DNA from: FEN-1350 sp964643355
GTDB taxonomy: Bacteria; Planctomycetota; Phycisphaerae; Sedimentisphaerales; Anaerohalosphaeraceae
Direction of reading: 5' to 3'
Length of the DNA stretch: 64,000 nucleotides
Assembly: GCA_964643355.1 (NCBI GenBank)
Contig: CAZXPW010000020.1
Span: 1-64,000 of the forward strand
In this document: positions 38,301-47,400 of the stretch, piece by piece
Position numbering within the stretch: position 1 is the first letter of the stretch
Layout: each line of letters starts with the position of its first letter
The notes under the pieces: model-generated
The model's database searches: none
The model's input: the letters and a program-made list of their open reading frames with translations, nothing else
What the model was told of the DNA's origin: nothing
Translations under genes and position numbers: made by a program

Positions 38301-38705
38301 ATGGAAATCGAAGTCGAACTGTCGAAAATCATCATCAACGAAAGCGTCGATCAGCAGGTCATCGTCCTGGCCGAGCGCAATGGCGACCGCAGCTTCCCCA
38401 TCGTCATCGGCATGCCGGAGATCCTTGCCATCGACCGTCGCCACAAAGGGCTTCTCCTGCCCCGACCGCTCACCCATGACTTGCTGGCCTCCGTCATCCA
38501 CCAGCTCGGAGGCCGTCTCGCTCGCGTGGTCATCCACGACCTGGCTCAGCACACCTTCTTCGCCAAGCTCATGGTGCAGGTCGGTTCTCGCACCGTCGAA
38601 ATCGACTCGCGTCCCTCTGATGCCATCGCCCTGGCCGTCGGCCTCAAAACCCCCATTTATGTGGACGAACAGGTCTTCGACAAAATCCAAAACGAAAGTT
38701 TATAG
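38301..38705 (+). CDS. Bifunctional nuclease family protein (DUF151)
   Basis: Encodes 134 aa. The DUF151/BFN fold is recognisable from 'QQVIVLAERNGDRSFPIVIGMPEILAI' in the first half and 'SRPSDAIALAVGLKTPIYVDEQVF' in the second. The ATG at 38301 has GGGGG about 8 bases upstream, 9 bp past valS, suggesting one transcript. Some family members have been reported to degrade RNA and DNA; many are uncharacterised. The usual C-terminal acidic tail is short here. A composite palindromic repeat begins at its stop codon. Confidence 0.88.
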   Translation: MEIEVELSKIIINESVDQQVIVLAERNGDRSFPIVIGMPEILAIDRRHKGLLLPRPLTHDLLASVIHQLGGRLARVVIHDLAQHTFFAKLMVQVGSRTVEIDSRPSDAIALAVGLKTPIYVDEQVFDKIQNESL

Positions 38706-38706
38706 G

Positions 38707-38751
38707 GGCGGATGGCGTCCGCCTTTTGCGTCCTTCCCGCGAAAGCGGGAA
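38707..38751. repeat. Second copy of the composite palindromic element
   Basis: ggcgga-tggcg-tccgcc (38707-38723) is followed after about 10 bases by ttcccgc-gaaa-gcgggaa (38734-38751), the same two palindromes in the same order as at 34985-35031. It starts just after the DUF151 stop and could act as a processing or termination signal. Confidence 0.65.
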
Positions 38752-38893
38752 TCCAGAATCAACGGCAAGAAGTTCGTATGGTTTCGTTAGAGCTTCTTGT
38801 TTTGTCCGATTGGCCTCGAAAGCCGGGAAAGGATTCGAATAGCCGGATAAGGATCCGCCCCCAATCTTCAATAGTCAATATTCAGTAGGCAAT

Positions 38894-39433
38894 TTATTGT
38901 GTTTTCTTCTTCATTGGCAGAAACTGGGTCAGGATCAAAATCCCGACTCCCACGCACAACATACTGTCGGCGATATTGAAGGCCGGCCAGTGGTATTTTC
39001 CCCAATACGCATCAATAAAATCCCGAACACCGCCCGGATTAAACAGCCGGTCGTACAGGTTCCCGACGATCCCCGCCAGAAAAAGCGCCAGCGCCACCTG
39101 CAGCGGCCGTGACCGGACCTTCCCGAACAGGAAAAAGCACACCACCGCCACCATCGCCGCCATCGATATTACCGACAGCAGTCCCGTCTTGCCCTGCGCC
39201 ATGCTGAATGCTGCGCCGGTGTTTTCCCGCAGTACAAACTGCAGGCAACTGTTAATCACCGGATGCACCTGACCGGGCAAGTCCTTCAGCCAGTTGTGGA
39301 CCGCGGTTTTCGACCACAGGTCAGCCGCGATGCCGATCCCCGCGATACCCCAAAACAGCAGGTGCTCTTTCCAGTCCGGCAATCCGGAGTCAATGGCCGG
39401 GGTTTCAATTGTTGCCGAATCGGTCTTGGCCAT
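38894..39433 (-). CDS. lspA: Lipoprotein signal peptidase LspA
   Basis: Encodes 179 aa with four membrane helices. The two catalytic aspartates are visible: 'GIVGNLYDR' followed by 'VRDFIDAYW', and 'FNIADSMLCVGV'. The conserved 'RENTGAAFSM' segment is also present. It cleaves prolipoproteins after lipidation in the inner membrane; several lipoproteins in this window (PstS, MltA, TPR protein, DUF3616) would be substrates. The start at 39433 overlaps the ribosome-binding region with the stop of the upstream TPR gene (7-bp gap), so the two are co-expressed. The ~18-residue N-terminal extension before the first helix is a little longer than in E. coli. Confidence 0.95.
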   Translation of the reverse strand: MAKTDSATIETPAIDSGLPDWKEHLLFWGIAGIGIAADLWSKTAVHNWLKDLPGQVHPVINSCLQFVLRENTGAAFSMAQGKTGLLSVISMAAMVAVVCFFLFGKVRSRPLQVALALFLAGIVGNLYDRLFNPGGVRDFIDAYWGKYHWPAFNIADSMLCVGVGILILTQFLPMKKKTQ

Positions 39434-39440
39434 GGCCTTC

Positions 39441-40433
39441 CTAATTGGAATATTTGTCCAGGAGTTCCCGCAGCTTCGGCTGATCGGGCTTGATCTGCAG
39501 CGATCGATTCCACGCGGCCAAACCCTCCTGTTTGAGGGTGCCGTTTTTCTCCGTGGCGCTTTTGAGAATCAGCGTGACCCCCAATCCCTTGTGGGCCATC
39601 CAGTCGTTCCCGTCGGTGTCGATCGCCCTGCGGTAACTGGTGATCGCCTTGTCGATATCCTTGAGTTTCAAATACGCAAACCCCAGATACTGATGCGCCG
39701 TGCCGTTTTGCGGCTCAATCTCCACCGCGGCTTCCAGCAGTTCTCGGGCCGCCGCATACTCCTGCGTTCGCAGATAGGCCGTCGCCAGCGGAACCAGAAT
39801 TCGCGGCTGATTGCCTTCCAGCTCCAGCGCCCGCCGATACGCCGCGATGGCCTCCGCATGATCCTGCCGCGCTTCCAGAACATTTCCCAGCAAAAGTTCC
39901 GGTTCGGCCTGATCGGGATCAATCTCCTTGGCCTTCTGCCCGTATTCGTAGGCCTTGTCCATATCCTCAAGCTGATAATAACACTGGGCCGCCCCCAGAT
40001 GCGCTTGAAAATGTCTCGGTTCCAGCTCGCATGCCCGCGTGTAGGCCTGAACCGCTTCGACGAACTGTTTGAGAATCTGCCGTACTTTGCCCAGGCTGAA
40101 AAAATCCTTCACCGACCAGGGGTCCAGTTGCGTCGCTCGCTCGAACGATTCGGCGCTCTTGTCGTACTGTTCCATCTTCAGGTACAAATCCCCCTTCATC
40201 GAAAATGCCGGAGCAAACCTCGGATTGACTGCGATCGCCGCGTCGAGTTTCTCCAGGGCCTTGACCCGTTCATCCAGGTCGTTGAGCATCATCGCGTCCA
40301 CATACAGACTGACCGCCTCCGAAGAGGGTCGTTGAATCAAGCCGCGTTCCATCGTTGCGCATCCCGGGCCCAGAACCAGCAGGGCCGCAGCGATCATCGC
40401 GATTGTCGGCCCGGATTTTCTACCCGCAACCAT
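39441..40433 (-). CDS. TPR-repeat lipoprotein
   Basis: Encodes 330 aa. The start at 40433 has GGAAAGGA 8 bases upstream. A lipoprotein signal ends in 'LVLGPGC' (Cys about residue 25), followed by about eight tetratricopeptide repeats from residue ~60 to ~320 ('AFSMKGDLYLKMEQYDKSAESFERATQLDP', shortened forms throughout). It should be a membrane-anchored scaffold on the periplasmic side. It is directly upstream of lspA, whose product would process it. No enzymatic motif is visible. Confidence 0.88.
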   Translation of the reverse strand: MVAGRKSGPTIAMIAAALLVLGPGCATMERGLIQRPSSEAVSLYVDAMMLNDLDERVKALEKLDAAIAVNPRFAPAFSMKGDLYLKMEQYDKSAESFERATQLDPWSVKDFFSLGKVRQILKQFVEAVQAYTRACELEPRHFQAHLGAAQCYYQLEDMDKAYEYGQKAKEIDPDQAEPELLLGNVLEARQDHAEAIAAYRRALELEGNQPRILVPLATAYLRTQEYAAARELLEAAVEIEPQNGTAHQYLGFAYLKLKDIDKAITSYRRAIDTDGNDWMAHKGLGVTLILKSATEKNGTLKQEGLAAWNRSLQIKPDQPKLRELLDKYSN

Positions 40434-40614
40434 CCATCCAATCCTTTCCGTTTCGTTTTTCGGGCATTCCTGAATTGACCAACCGCGATTATAGCCGCCC
40501 GTCTTTGAAGTGTCAACGCGCCCGATTTTTTCGGGGCAGGGCTGGATTTTTTGTCCCAATCTGGTAAAATGCGCAATCTGTTTGAAGAAGTTGACAGGAA
40601 TTGGAGATGATTCT

Positions 40615-41490
40615 ATGGGATATGCGGTAATAGCGATAGTGGGCTTGGGTATCGGATTATTGGCCGGCTGGTGGCTCGCTTCCATGCGATCCGAACGCCA
40701 GCTTGCGGCTGAGCGCAGAAAATGCGCCCTGGCCGAGGAAAAGAACTTCCGCATCCCCATCCTCGAACAGGCCCTGGCCCAGAAAACCGCCGAACACAAT
40801 CAGCTCAACGAGTTCGCCATGACCCTCCGCAGCCGCCTGACCGAAGCCACAGCCAAGCTGCAGGATGTCCAGCCGCGCCTTACCGAAATGGCCGCCAAGG
40901 TCGGCGAAAAAGACTGGCAACTCCTCCAGCAGTCGATCCAGCTTGAACAGTCCAACCGCCGCTGCATCGAACTCTACCGCAAACTCGACGAGCACCAGCG
41001 GGCCGCCAAGAGCATCCTCGAACGGCTCGATCTGGCCCAGCGCAAGGCCTGCCGCGATCTCCAGTCGGCCTTCGCTCAGGAACTCGACAGACCCATCACC
41101 CTCGACGAGGCCATGCCCGCCGAACTGGCCGCCCAGGCCGAACCCGCTCCCCAGACCCAGCCCATCCCCGCCTTGTCGCCGGAAGGCCTGTCCGACCACG
41201 AACAAGACCTCATCGACGAAGAACTGGCCGCCCTCGACAAAGCCGCCGAAGAATCCGCCGACACCAAACCCCAAGCTCCGGAAAAAACCAAAGAAGGTCT
41301 CCCCGTTCCGCTGCCTCCCCCAGCCGTGGAAATCCCCGATATTCCACGCAGTGCCTTCGCCGCCATCTCCATCCGCGAAATCCCCGCCGAGGCGATACCC
41401 GCACAGGCCCCGGCTCCCGAATCGACAAATTCCGCAGACACCCTCCCTCCTGTTGGCCCAACGACAACCGCCGCCACCCCCGCCGCCTGA
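40615..41490 (+). CDS. Membrane-anchored coiled-coil protein of unknown function
   Basis: Encodes 291 aa. The ATG at 40615 has TTGGAG about 8 bases upstream. One N-terminal membrane helix ('AVIAIVGLGIGLLAGWWLAS') is followed by about 150 residues of heptad-rich coiled coil (Gln, Glu, Leu, Arg), and then a Pro/Ala/Glu-rich, probably disordered tail to the end. The layout (one TM helix and a long coiled coil) resembles the N-terminal part of RmuC-type proteins, but no nuclease domain is present. It is transcribed away from the TPR gene. I do not recognise a family. Confidence 0.7.
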   Translation: MGYAVIAIVGLGIGLLAGWWLASMRSERQLAAERRKCALAEEKNFRIPILEQALAQKTAEHNQLNEFAMTLRSRLTEATAKLQDVQPRLTEMAAKVGEKDWQLLQQSIQLEQSNRRCIELYRKLDEHQRAAKSILERLDLAQRKACRDLQSAFAQELDRPITLDEAMPAELAAQAEPAPQTQPIPALSPEGLSDHEQDLIDEELAALDKAAEESADTKPQAPEKTKEGLPVPLPPPAVEIPDIPRSAFAAISIREIPAEAIPAQAPAPESTNSADTLPPVGPTTTAATPAA

Positions 41491-41685
41491 ACGGCTCCAG
41501 CGGTGCCCGTGATGTTGTCCCTGCGAATGCCGATACCCGGAAGGACAACCCTCCCCGGTGTGGAATTCATGGGTTTGAATATCCGAACTCGTTCTATGAA
41601 TTTGTTTCGGATTTCGAAAGTCGGATTTTGACTTTGCCCTTTGCGGCTCAGCGCCTTGGCGTGAGGAACGAAAATCCCAAATCGT
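41491..41685. other. Convergent intergenic region with a dispersed repeat relative
   Basis: About 195 bp between the coiled-coil gene and the pseudopilin operon. Around 41638-41668 a segment ending in cgccttggcgtgagg is related to the 50-bp repeat at 54359 and 55281. No gene is seen. Confidence 0.5.
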
Positions 41686-42564
41686 TCACGGCTCGCACGC
41701 CATATACCCCTTCACCATCCACTGCAAATCCGGATTATTCGGCTGAACCATATCAAAGTAAGTCCATCGTATAAGCCCGATCGTTCTCGCATCCTTCCAC
41801 ACTCGCCCCTCGACATGCCCGTCGGCGAACCCAAGCATCCCTCGATCCGGATGAAACACCGCCGGCCAGTCCCACCACGAATCCGGATTGCTGTTTTGCA
41901 TCAGGATAAAACTGCCGGCGCTATAAATCTGCGCATGGCTTAAAACGTCCTCCTCGACGAAGACAAACTTCTCTTGCGGCCTCCGGATCTGCGTCATTCT
42001 CTCTGCCACCACCAACTGTTTCGTGACTCCCGAGGGAAATACCACGGTCCGATACCCCGTGATCGCCCCATACAATCCGCTTCGCTGAGTGAAATCCTCC
42101 CCATTCATCAGCCCACCGATCGAATAGCTCCGATACTCCTGGTACAAGTAACCGCTTCTGGGGTTCAGCCAACCTCGATCCGCCGGACAATGATACAATT
42201 GTGTATCCTGAATATAAGGATAAAGCTTTCCCGCCCGAATCCCATTCAAACCCATCGCCAGAGTCATCTCGCTTGTTGTGGGGACCGGCGCATTCTCCGG
42301 GTTATCCGTCGCCTGGAACAGAGGCCGTTCCACCCAGCGATAGGGTGTCCCGGTAAAATAATTCGATCCCCCCACGATCTTGCCGTCGTTATCTTCCGGA
42401 TACGCCAGCCACGCCCGTCCGAGGATCTGAAGGTTCGCCATGCAGACTTCCAGCTTCCCCCAACCGCGCGCCATCCCCGCCGCCGGAAACAGCACCGCCA
42501 GCGCAAAGGTGATGCAGCCCATCACCGCCACAATCTCCATCCATCGCCGATGAATTTGTTTCAT
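41686..42564 (-). CDS. H-X9-DG pseudopilin-like protein, copy 3 of 3
   Basis: Encodes 292 aa. A GAGAGGGA site lies about 6 bases before the start at 42564. One N-terminal helix ('VAVMGCITFALAVLFPAAGMARG') sits where a prepilin stalk helix would be, followed by a globular domain with 'CMANLQILGRAWLAYPEDNDGKIVGG', 'YHCPADRGW', 'YRSYSIGGLMNGE' and the H-X9-DG motif (His, nine residues, then 'DGHVE', ~245-257). H-X9-DG proteins are prepilin-like proteins numerous in Planctomycetota and Verrucomicrobiota, tied to type II secretion. The canonical G/FTLIE cleavage site is absent, replaced by 'RRWMEIV'. It is the last gene of the operon. Confidence 0.85.
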   Translation of the reverse strand: MKQIHRRWMEIVAVMGCITFALAVLFPAAGMARGWGKLEVCMANLQILGRAWLAYPEDNDGKIVGGSNYFTGTPYRWVERPLFQATDNPENAPVPTTSEMTLAMGLNGIRAGKLYPYIQDTQLYHCPADRGWLNPRSGYLYQEYRSYSIGGLMNGEDFTQRSGLYGAITGYRTVVFPSGVTKQLVVAERMTQIRRPQEKFVFVEEDVLSHAQIYSAGSFILMQNSNPDSWWDWPAVFHPDRGMLGFADGHVEGRVWKDARTIGLIRWTYFDMVQPNNPDLQWMVKGYMACEP

Positions 42565-42576
42565 CGTAATTCCCTC

Positions 42577-43398
42577 TCACTGTTTCGGCAAATACGCCCC
42601 GGCCATAAAACGAATGTCAGCGCCTTCACCGGGTCCCGGCAGAACGCCGAATCGTTGCTGTTCCGTCATCAATCGCGTGCTGGGGTCCATCCACAGATGC
42701 AGTTCGGCGTGTCCGTCCGCAAACCCCAGGGTGGTTCGGTATTGATGCCATGCCGTAAATGGATCAATCCATTGTGGAGGATTTGCGTTCATCATCCACG
42801 ATCCCATGTTCCATCCGCGAATGTCGGTGGTCTCCAGAAAAACCAGCTTGGTCGATGGATTCCGAATTTCCGAATAGCGGTGTGCGCATTCGGGACTATT
42901 GGGCTGCTCTCCATGCATCAAGGCGGAAATGGAATAACTTCGCCTGCCTCCGCGATCGGTTGTTTTCAAATAGGACCGATCCCCCGGACAGTGATACGCC
43001 GCCGAAGATCCGATATACGGATACAATTTGCCGCTGCGAATCCCGTTGTCCTCGTCGGCCAGCGTACAGGGGATCGGATCACCCGTATAGAGTCCGCTGG
43101 CATTATGCGGAGGATTCACCCACCATGCGTTGTCTTTATAAGGACCTCCGAATGTGGAGGTCGTCAGCCAATATTGAAGATTGGCATAATTGGAATCTCT
43201 CGGCACCATCCCGTTGACCAGCTTTCCGTCGCTATCCTCCGCGAAGGCAATCCAAGCCCGCCCGAGTGTGTTCAAATTCGCCAGACATACTTCCGCCTTA
43301 CCCCATCCCCTCGCCAGCCCCGCCGCCGGAAACAGCACCGCCAGCCCGAACGCCACGCACGCAACCATCGCCATTGTTTCAATCCATCGTTTGTTCAT
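42577..43398 (-). CDS. H-X9-DG pseudopilin-like protein, copy 2 of 3
   Basis: Encodes 273 aa; GAGGA lies 8 bases before the start at 43398. It is a paralogue of its two neighbours: N-terminal 'KRWIETMAMVACVAFGLAVLFPAAGLARG', then 'CLANLNTLGRAWIAFAEDSDGKLVNG', 'KLYPYIGSSAAYHCPGDRSYL', 'RRSYSISALMHGE', an H-X9-DG motif ('WHQYRTTLGFADGHAE') and a 'GPGEGADI' tail shared with copy 1. Like them it lacks a recognisable prepilin peptidase site. It is 12 bp from copy 3 and 28 bp from copy 1. Confidence 0.85.
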   Translation of the reverse strand: MNKRWIETMAMVACVAFGLAVLFPAAGLARGWGKAEVCLANLNTLGRAWIAFAEDSDGKLVNGMVPRDSNYANLQYWLTTSTFGGPYKDNAWWVNPPHNASGLYTGDPIPCTLADEDNGIRSGKLYPYIGSSAAYHCPGDRSYLKTTDRGGRRSYSISALMHGEQPNSPECAHRYSEIRNPSTKLVFLETTDIRGWNMGSWMMNANPPQWIDPFTAWHQYRTTLGFADGHAELHLWMDPSTRLMTEQQRFGVLPGPGEGADIRFMAGAYLPKQ

Positions 43399-43426
43399 TC
43401 GTCACATCCTCATCTTGGGGCCAACG

Positions 43427-44353
43427 CTACCACGGCAACGGATAAAACCCCGCTCCCGGCTGCGGCGTGCGGGGGACATAATGCCGGACGAACCAACACA
43501 GATCGGCCCCTTCCCCCGGCCCAAATTGATACGGAGCGGGGGGAATGGAACTTCCGTTTTTCCGCTGATCGGCAAAGGTTTTCGCCACGGCCATGTCTTT
43601 CCACGCGTGCTGCTCAACATGCCCGTCGGCAAAACCAAAGGCGGTCCGTTGGTTATGAACGCAGGATAGCGGATCCCCGGGCCAGAAAATCGGAAAAGTC
43701 GCCCCGACAAGGAAGAGGTTCCAGGTATTATCGTTATACCCATCACCGCTCATCTCCTCGACAAACACAATCTTGGAGTCCGGAGAGAGGATTTCGTGGG
43801 TCTTGTACACGGTTGCGAAATACTCTCCTGTGGCCCATCCCTCTCCGTATGCCAGTCCGTTATACACACTGCCGATCGAATACGATCGATATCCGCCCAG
43901 TCTGCTGGGCGATGTCATCGCCGGTTTCAGGTACCGCATATCCAAAGGGCAATGAAACGCCGATGCATTTTCCAGATACGGCCACAAGCCCCCTCGTTTC
44001 AAGCCCCGGATTTCATCCTGCACTTCCTGATTTCGAAACGCTCCAGTTGGATCCTGCGGCATCGCCACAAAATTCTTCACCCGGATTCGGCTGCCGGCGG
44101 AAGGAGCCCATGCCGGATACCCATGTTGTTGCCAGCCGTCTGCTTCATAGGTTGCCGAGCCCACGATCATCGCGTTGTTATCTTCCGCATACGCCAGCCA
44201 CGATCGCATCAGCAAGTGCAGATTCGCCATGCACAATTTGGCCTTGCTTGTCCCCCGCGCCATTCCCGCCGCCGGAAACAGAATCGCCAGCCCGAACAAA
44301 ACGCATCCGGCAATCGCCACAATCTCCATCCATCGCCCGTTCAGGTATCGCAT
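43427..44353 (-). CDS. H-X9-DG pseudopilin-like protein, copy 1 of 3
   Basis: Encodes 308 aa; AGAGG lies 7 bases before the start at 44353. N-terminal 'GRWMEIVAIAGCVLFGLAILFPAAGMARG', then 'CMANLHLLMRSWLAYAEDNNAMIVGS', 'AFHCPLDMRYLK', 'GYRSYSIGSVYNG', 'KIVFVEEMSGDGY', an H-X9-DG motif ('HNQRTAFGFADGHVEQH') and a 'GPGEGADL' tail. It follows the giant exported-protein gene by 72 bp on the same strand, so the four genes probably form one transcript. These proteins could be secretion-machinery pseudopilins or displayed subunits. Confidence 0.85.
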   Translation of the reverse strand: MRYLNGRWMEIVAIAGCVLFGLAILFPAAGMARGTSKAKLCMANLHLLMRSWLAYAEDNNAMIVGSATYEADGWQQHGYPAWAPSAGSRIRVKNFVAMPQDPTGAFRNQEVQDEIRGLKRGGLWPYLENASAFHCPLDMRYLKPAMTSPSRLGGYRSYSIGSVYNGLAYGEGWATGEYFATVYKTHEILSPDSKIVFVEEMSGDGYNDNTWNLFLVGATFPIFWPGDPLSCVHNQRTAFGFADGHVEQHAWKDMAVAKTFADQRKNGSSIPPAPYQFGPGEGADLCWFVRHYVPRTPQPGAGFYPLPW

Positions 44354-44425
44354 CGGAATACCTCTGTGTTAACCGTTTCCATTTTTCATTTTGTATTTGT
44401 GTCTTTTATATTTTATATCTTTTAT

Positions 44426-47400
44426 TTATTCATCCATCCACTGTTCCGCCATCGCCAGTAAATCCGACAGCCCGATATAGGTGTCCCGATCGATATCGGT
44501 GCAGAGATAGGTTGCACCCGTAAATCGCTTCCATCCGCTTCCGGTTGTTACACACGGTGATCCGGTCAGAGTATCCGTACACTCCTTCCAATCCTTTGCC
44601 AGTTCCGCCAGATCTTCCAGCCGCACCTTGCCGTCCAGCGTGATATCCGCTGGCCGGGCCAATCGCATCGCCTTGCCCTCGCACGGCTGCGGCGCGATCG
44701 CCGACAGGATCCCCGAAAAGTCGCTGACATACAGCGTCTCATCAACCCCGATCACCGGCCAGCTCAGCCAGTTGCTGCCATCAAACCGGCTCAGGATCGT
44801 TCCTTCGGCGTCGAGCACATACAGCGAACGGTCATCGCCCGCGGCAAAAATCTTTCCGTCGGCCCCGACCGACAAAGAAAATCCGCCGACCATTCCTAAC
44901 CGAGTAACCCAACGGATTGACCCATCCGGATTGACCGCCCGCAGATAGGGATCATCGAACGCCACGAAGATCGTCCCGTCCGGCCCGACCGCAGGCGACG
45001 CCCACGGATAGACTTCTTTGAAGCGGGTTGGATAGTCGGTCCCGAAATACCCGCCCGCCGTTCCGGCCAGATTCGTCGTCCAGACAATCGAGCCGTCATC
45101 CGGATCAATCGCATACAGTTTCGGATCGTTGATCAGCGTCGCGTAAATCGTCCCATCCGCCCCGACCGCCGGCGCGTTGGCCATCGCCGAATGCTGATTG
45201 GCCGTCCCGCCGTCGAAATCGCAGGTCCATTCAACTCGTCCATCCCCCGAAGCCAGTGCGTATAGCTTGCCGTCGTACAGTCCGCCGACATACACATTCC
45301 CATCCCGTCCGAGCGTCGGTGACGCAACCACGGCCCCGCCGACCTTGCCTGGCCCGGGAACCGCAAAGCTCCACAACTCGCTGCCGTCGGCGCCTAACGC
45401 GACAATCGTTCCATCGACCGATCCGAAGAATACCTTGCCTTCGGAGCCGATCGCCGGCGCCCCCGCGATCATCGCCTTCGTCTGGTGCGTCCAGCGAAGC
45501 TGACCCTCGCCGTCAATCGCATACAATACGCCAGTACGATCTCCGGTATAGACCGTCCCATCCGGCCCGACGCTCAATCCGCCCGCTTCGTACTGGGCAT
45601 CTGTCGGAGTCGAAATCCGCACATCGCGCATCTGGCCCTGGAAAAAAGATCCCGAGTAGAGATGGGCCCCGATGGTAACATCCAGTTCGTTGCCGGTTTG
45701 AATCTCAATCGGAAGAATCGATGCCGACTCCGATGGTTCAAGAACTCCGTTGACATAGAGCAGGATATCTTTTGAGTTAGACTTCCCGGCCGGCAAAATA
45801 ACTCGGACATGGACCCACTCTCCCGTGTTCACCGGAGTGCTGCCCAGGATATTGCCGCCGTTGATTTCGGCTTTCAGAACGCCGATCCCGTTGCGGTCCT
45901 GAAGTCGAATCCTCCAGCGCTGTCCGGTCGCGTTGTCTTTCCCCCAGCAAAGAATATCCGCATTGGCTTGGGTGGTCTTGATCCACGCCTCGCAAATCCG
46001 CGGATTGGATCCCGCGATCCCTTTGTAAGTCGGGATTCGGACATAGTCATTGATCCCGTCAAATTCCAATACGGTTCCATAAGTGGCGTCCTGTACCCAT
46101 TGACTTCCGTCTTCGGCGAAGTTGACCAGCGTTCCCGGCCGTTCCCCCGGACGACAATCTGCGGCCTCAGACCCGCTGCCATCATTCATCCTCCAGCAAC
46201 CCTGAACCGTTTCCGCCGAACCGTGCGTCGCATAAGTCCAGATCGGCGTTCCATCGTTGCCCAGACAATGAATCAATCTGTCGTCGCCGGCCAGCAGGAT
46301 CCGGCCGTTCGGCCCGATCACCGGGCTGCCCGCAATCGGAGATACTGTCGAATACACCCACTTCACGCAGCCCCGCTCCGGTCCGTTGTCGCCCGTCAGT
46401 CCCGTCCGCTGCATATCGTGCCCCTCGGTCGGCCAGCGGGATTCAACCGCCGCCCCGGCCTGATACGGCCGGATCGAGAACACGCTACCCGGAACCCAGA
46501 TGAAATCGGGCCAGCGTTCCGACGCCACAAGAATCCGACAGGATTCGCTTGCGATATCCGACGGAATCGTCCACAAATACGATCCCGTATCGGCGACATC
46601 ATCCGCGATCGTTTGCCAGGTCTGTCCGTCATTGATGCTCAGTTTGATATCGACCGTTGCCGTCGGATTCAACTCGGCGACTTCAATCGATGCTTCGTCA
46701 AACTCCACCCGTGGGGCGCCGGTTAGCAGAATCCCGATCCGCTTGCCGACATTGGCGTCCACGCCTTCGGCCCCGGTTTCCAGATCCAGAGACACCGCAA
46801 TCCATTTCCCCAATCCGGGAATCCCAAGTTCGGCCTGCGTAACCGCCGCGACAACCGTGCTGCGATCGCCCGCCGTCAGCGCCGCCTGCCAGTTGGTGAC
46901 GGCGGCCATGTCCTTTCGGCTGCCGACAAACAGCTTGAGCGTATAACGGCTATTCGGCCTGAACGAGTCCACCAGTAACTGATACACCCCGCTGCCCCGA
47001 TCGAAACCCGTCGGTTTGCTTTGCAGACTCGGCATCCAGTCGAATTGGCCAGGATTGTACATCGCCCCCGAATTCGGCCCGACCGTCCAGCCCAAAACAT
47101 TTTCGTCTTTGTTCGTCGAGGGAGTGGTACTGGTTGCATAATCGAGGATGCTGTCTTCGAATCCGCCATTACTGATGACGATCCGATCCAGCTTCGGCTC
47201 CTCCCATACGATTGGATGCCGGCTCCCCGCCGCCCACACATCGCCCTCCATCGGATGAATCACACGAGTTTCCGGCACAAACTCAAACGCCCCCATATCC
47301 AGCCGCCCGGCCATCACGCGTTTGTTTCCGGCCAGATCCTTTTGCCCGTCCCCGGCAAATCCGGCATCCCCGTGGTTGATGCACGGCGAAAGGGCCTTGA

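Noticed and set aside
41974..44523. An 849-codon open frame on the plus strand opposite the pseudopilin-like genes
   Set aside because: It is antisense to three genes with clear paralogy, ribosome sites and motifs. Its product is Arg/Pro/His-rich low-quality sequence without any domain, as expected for a shadow frame in GC-rich DNA.
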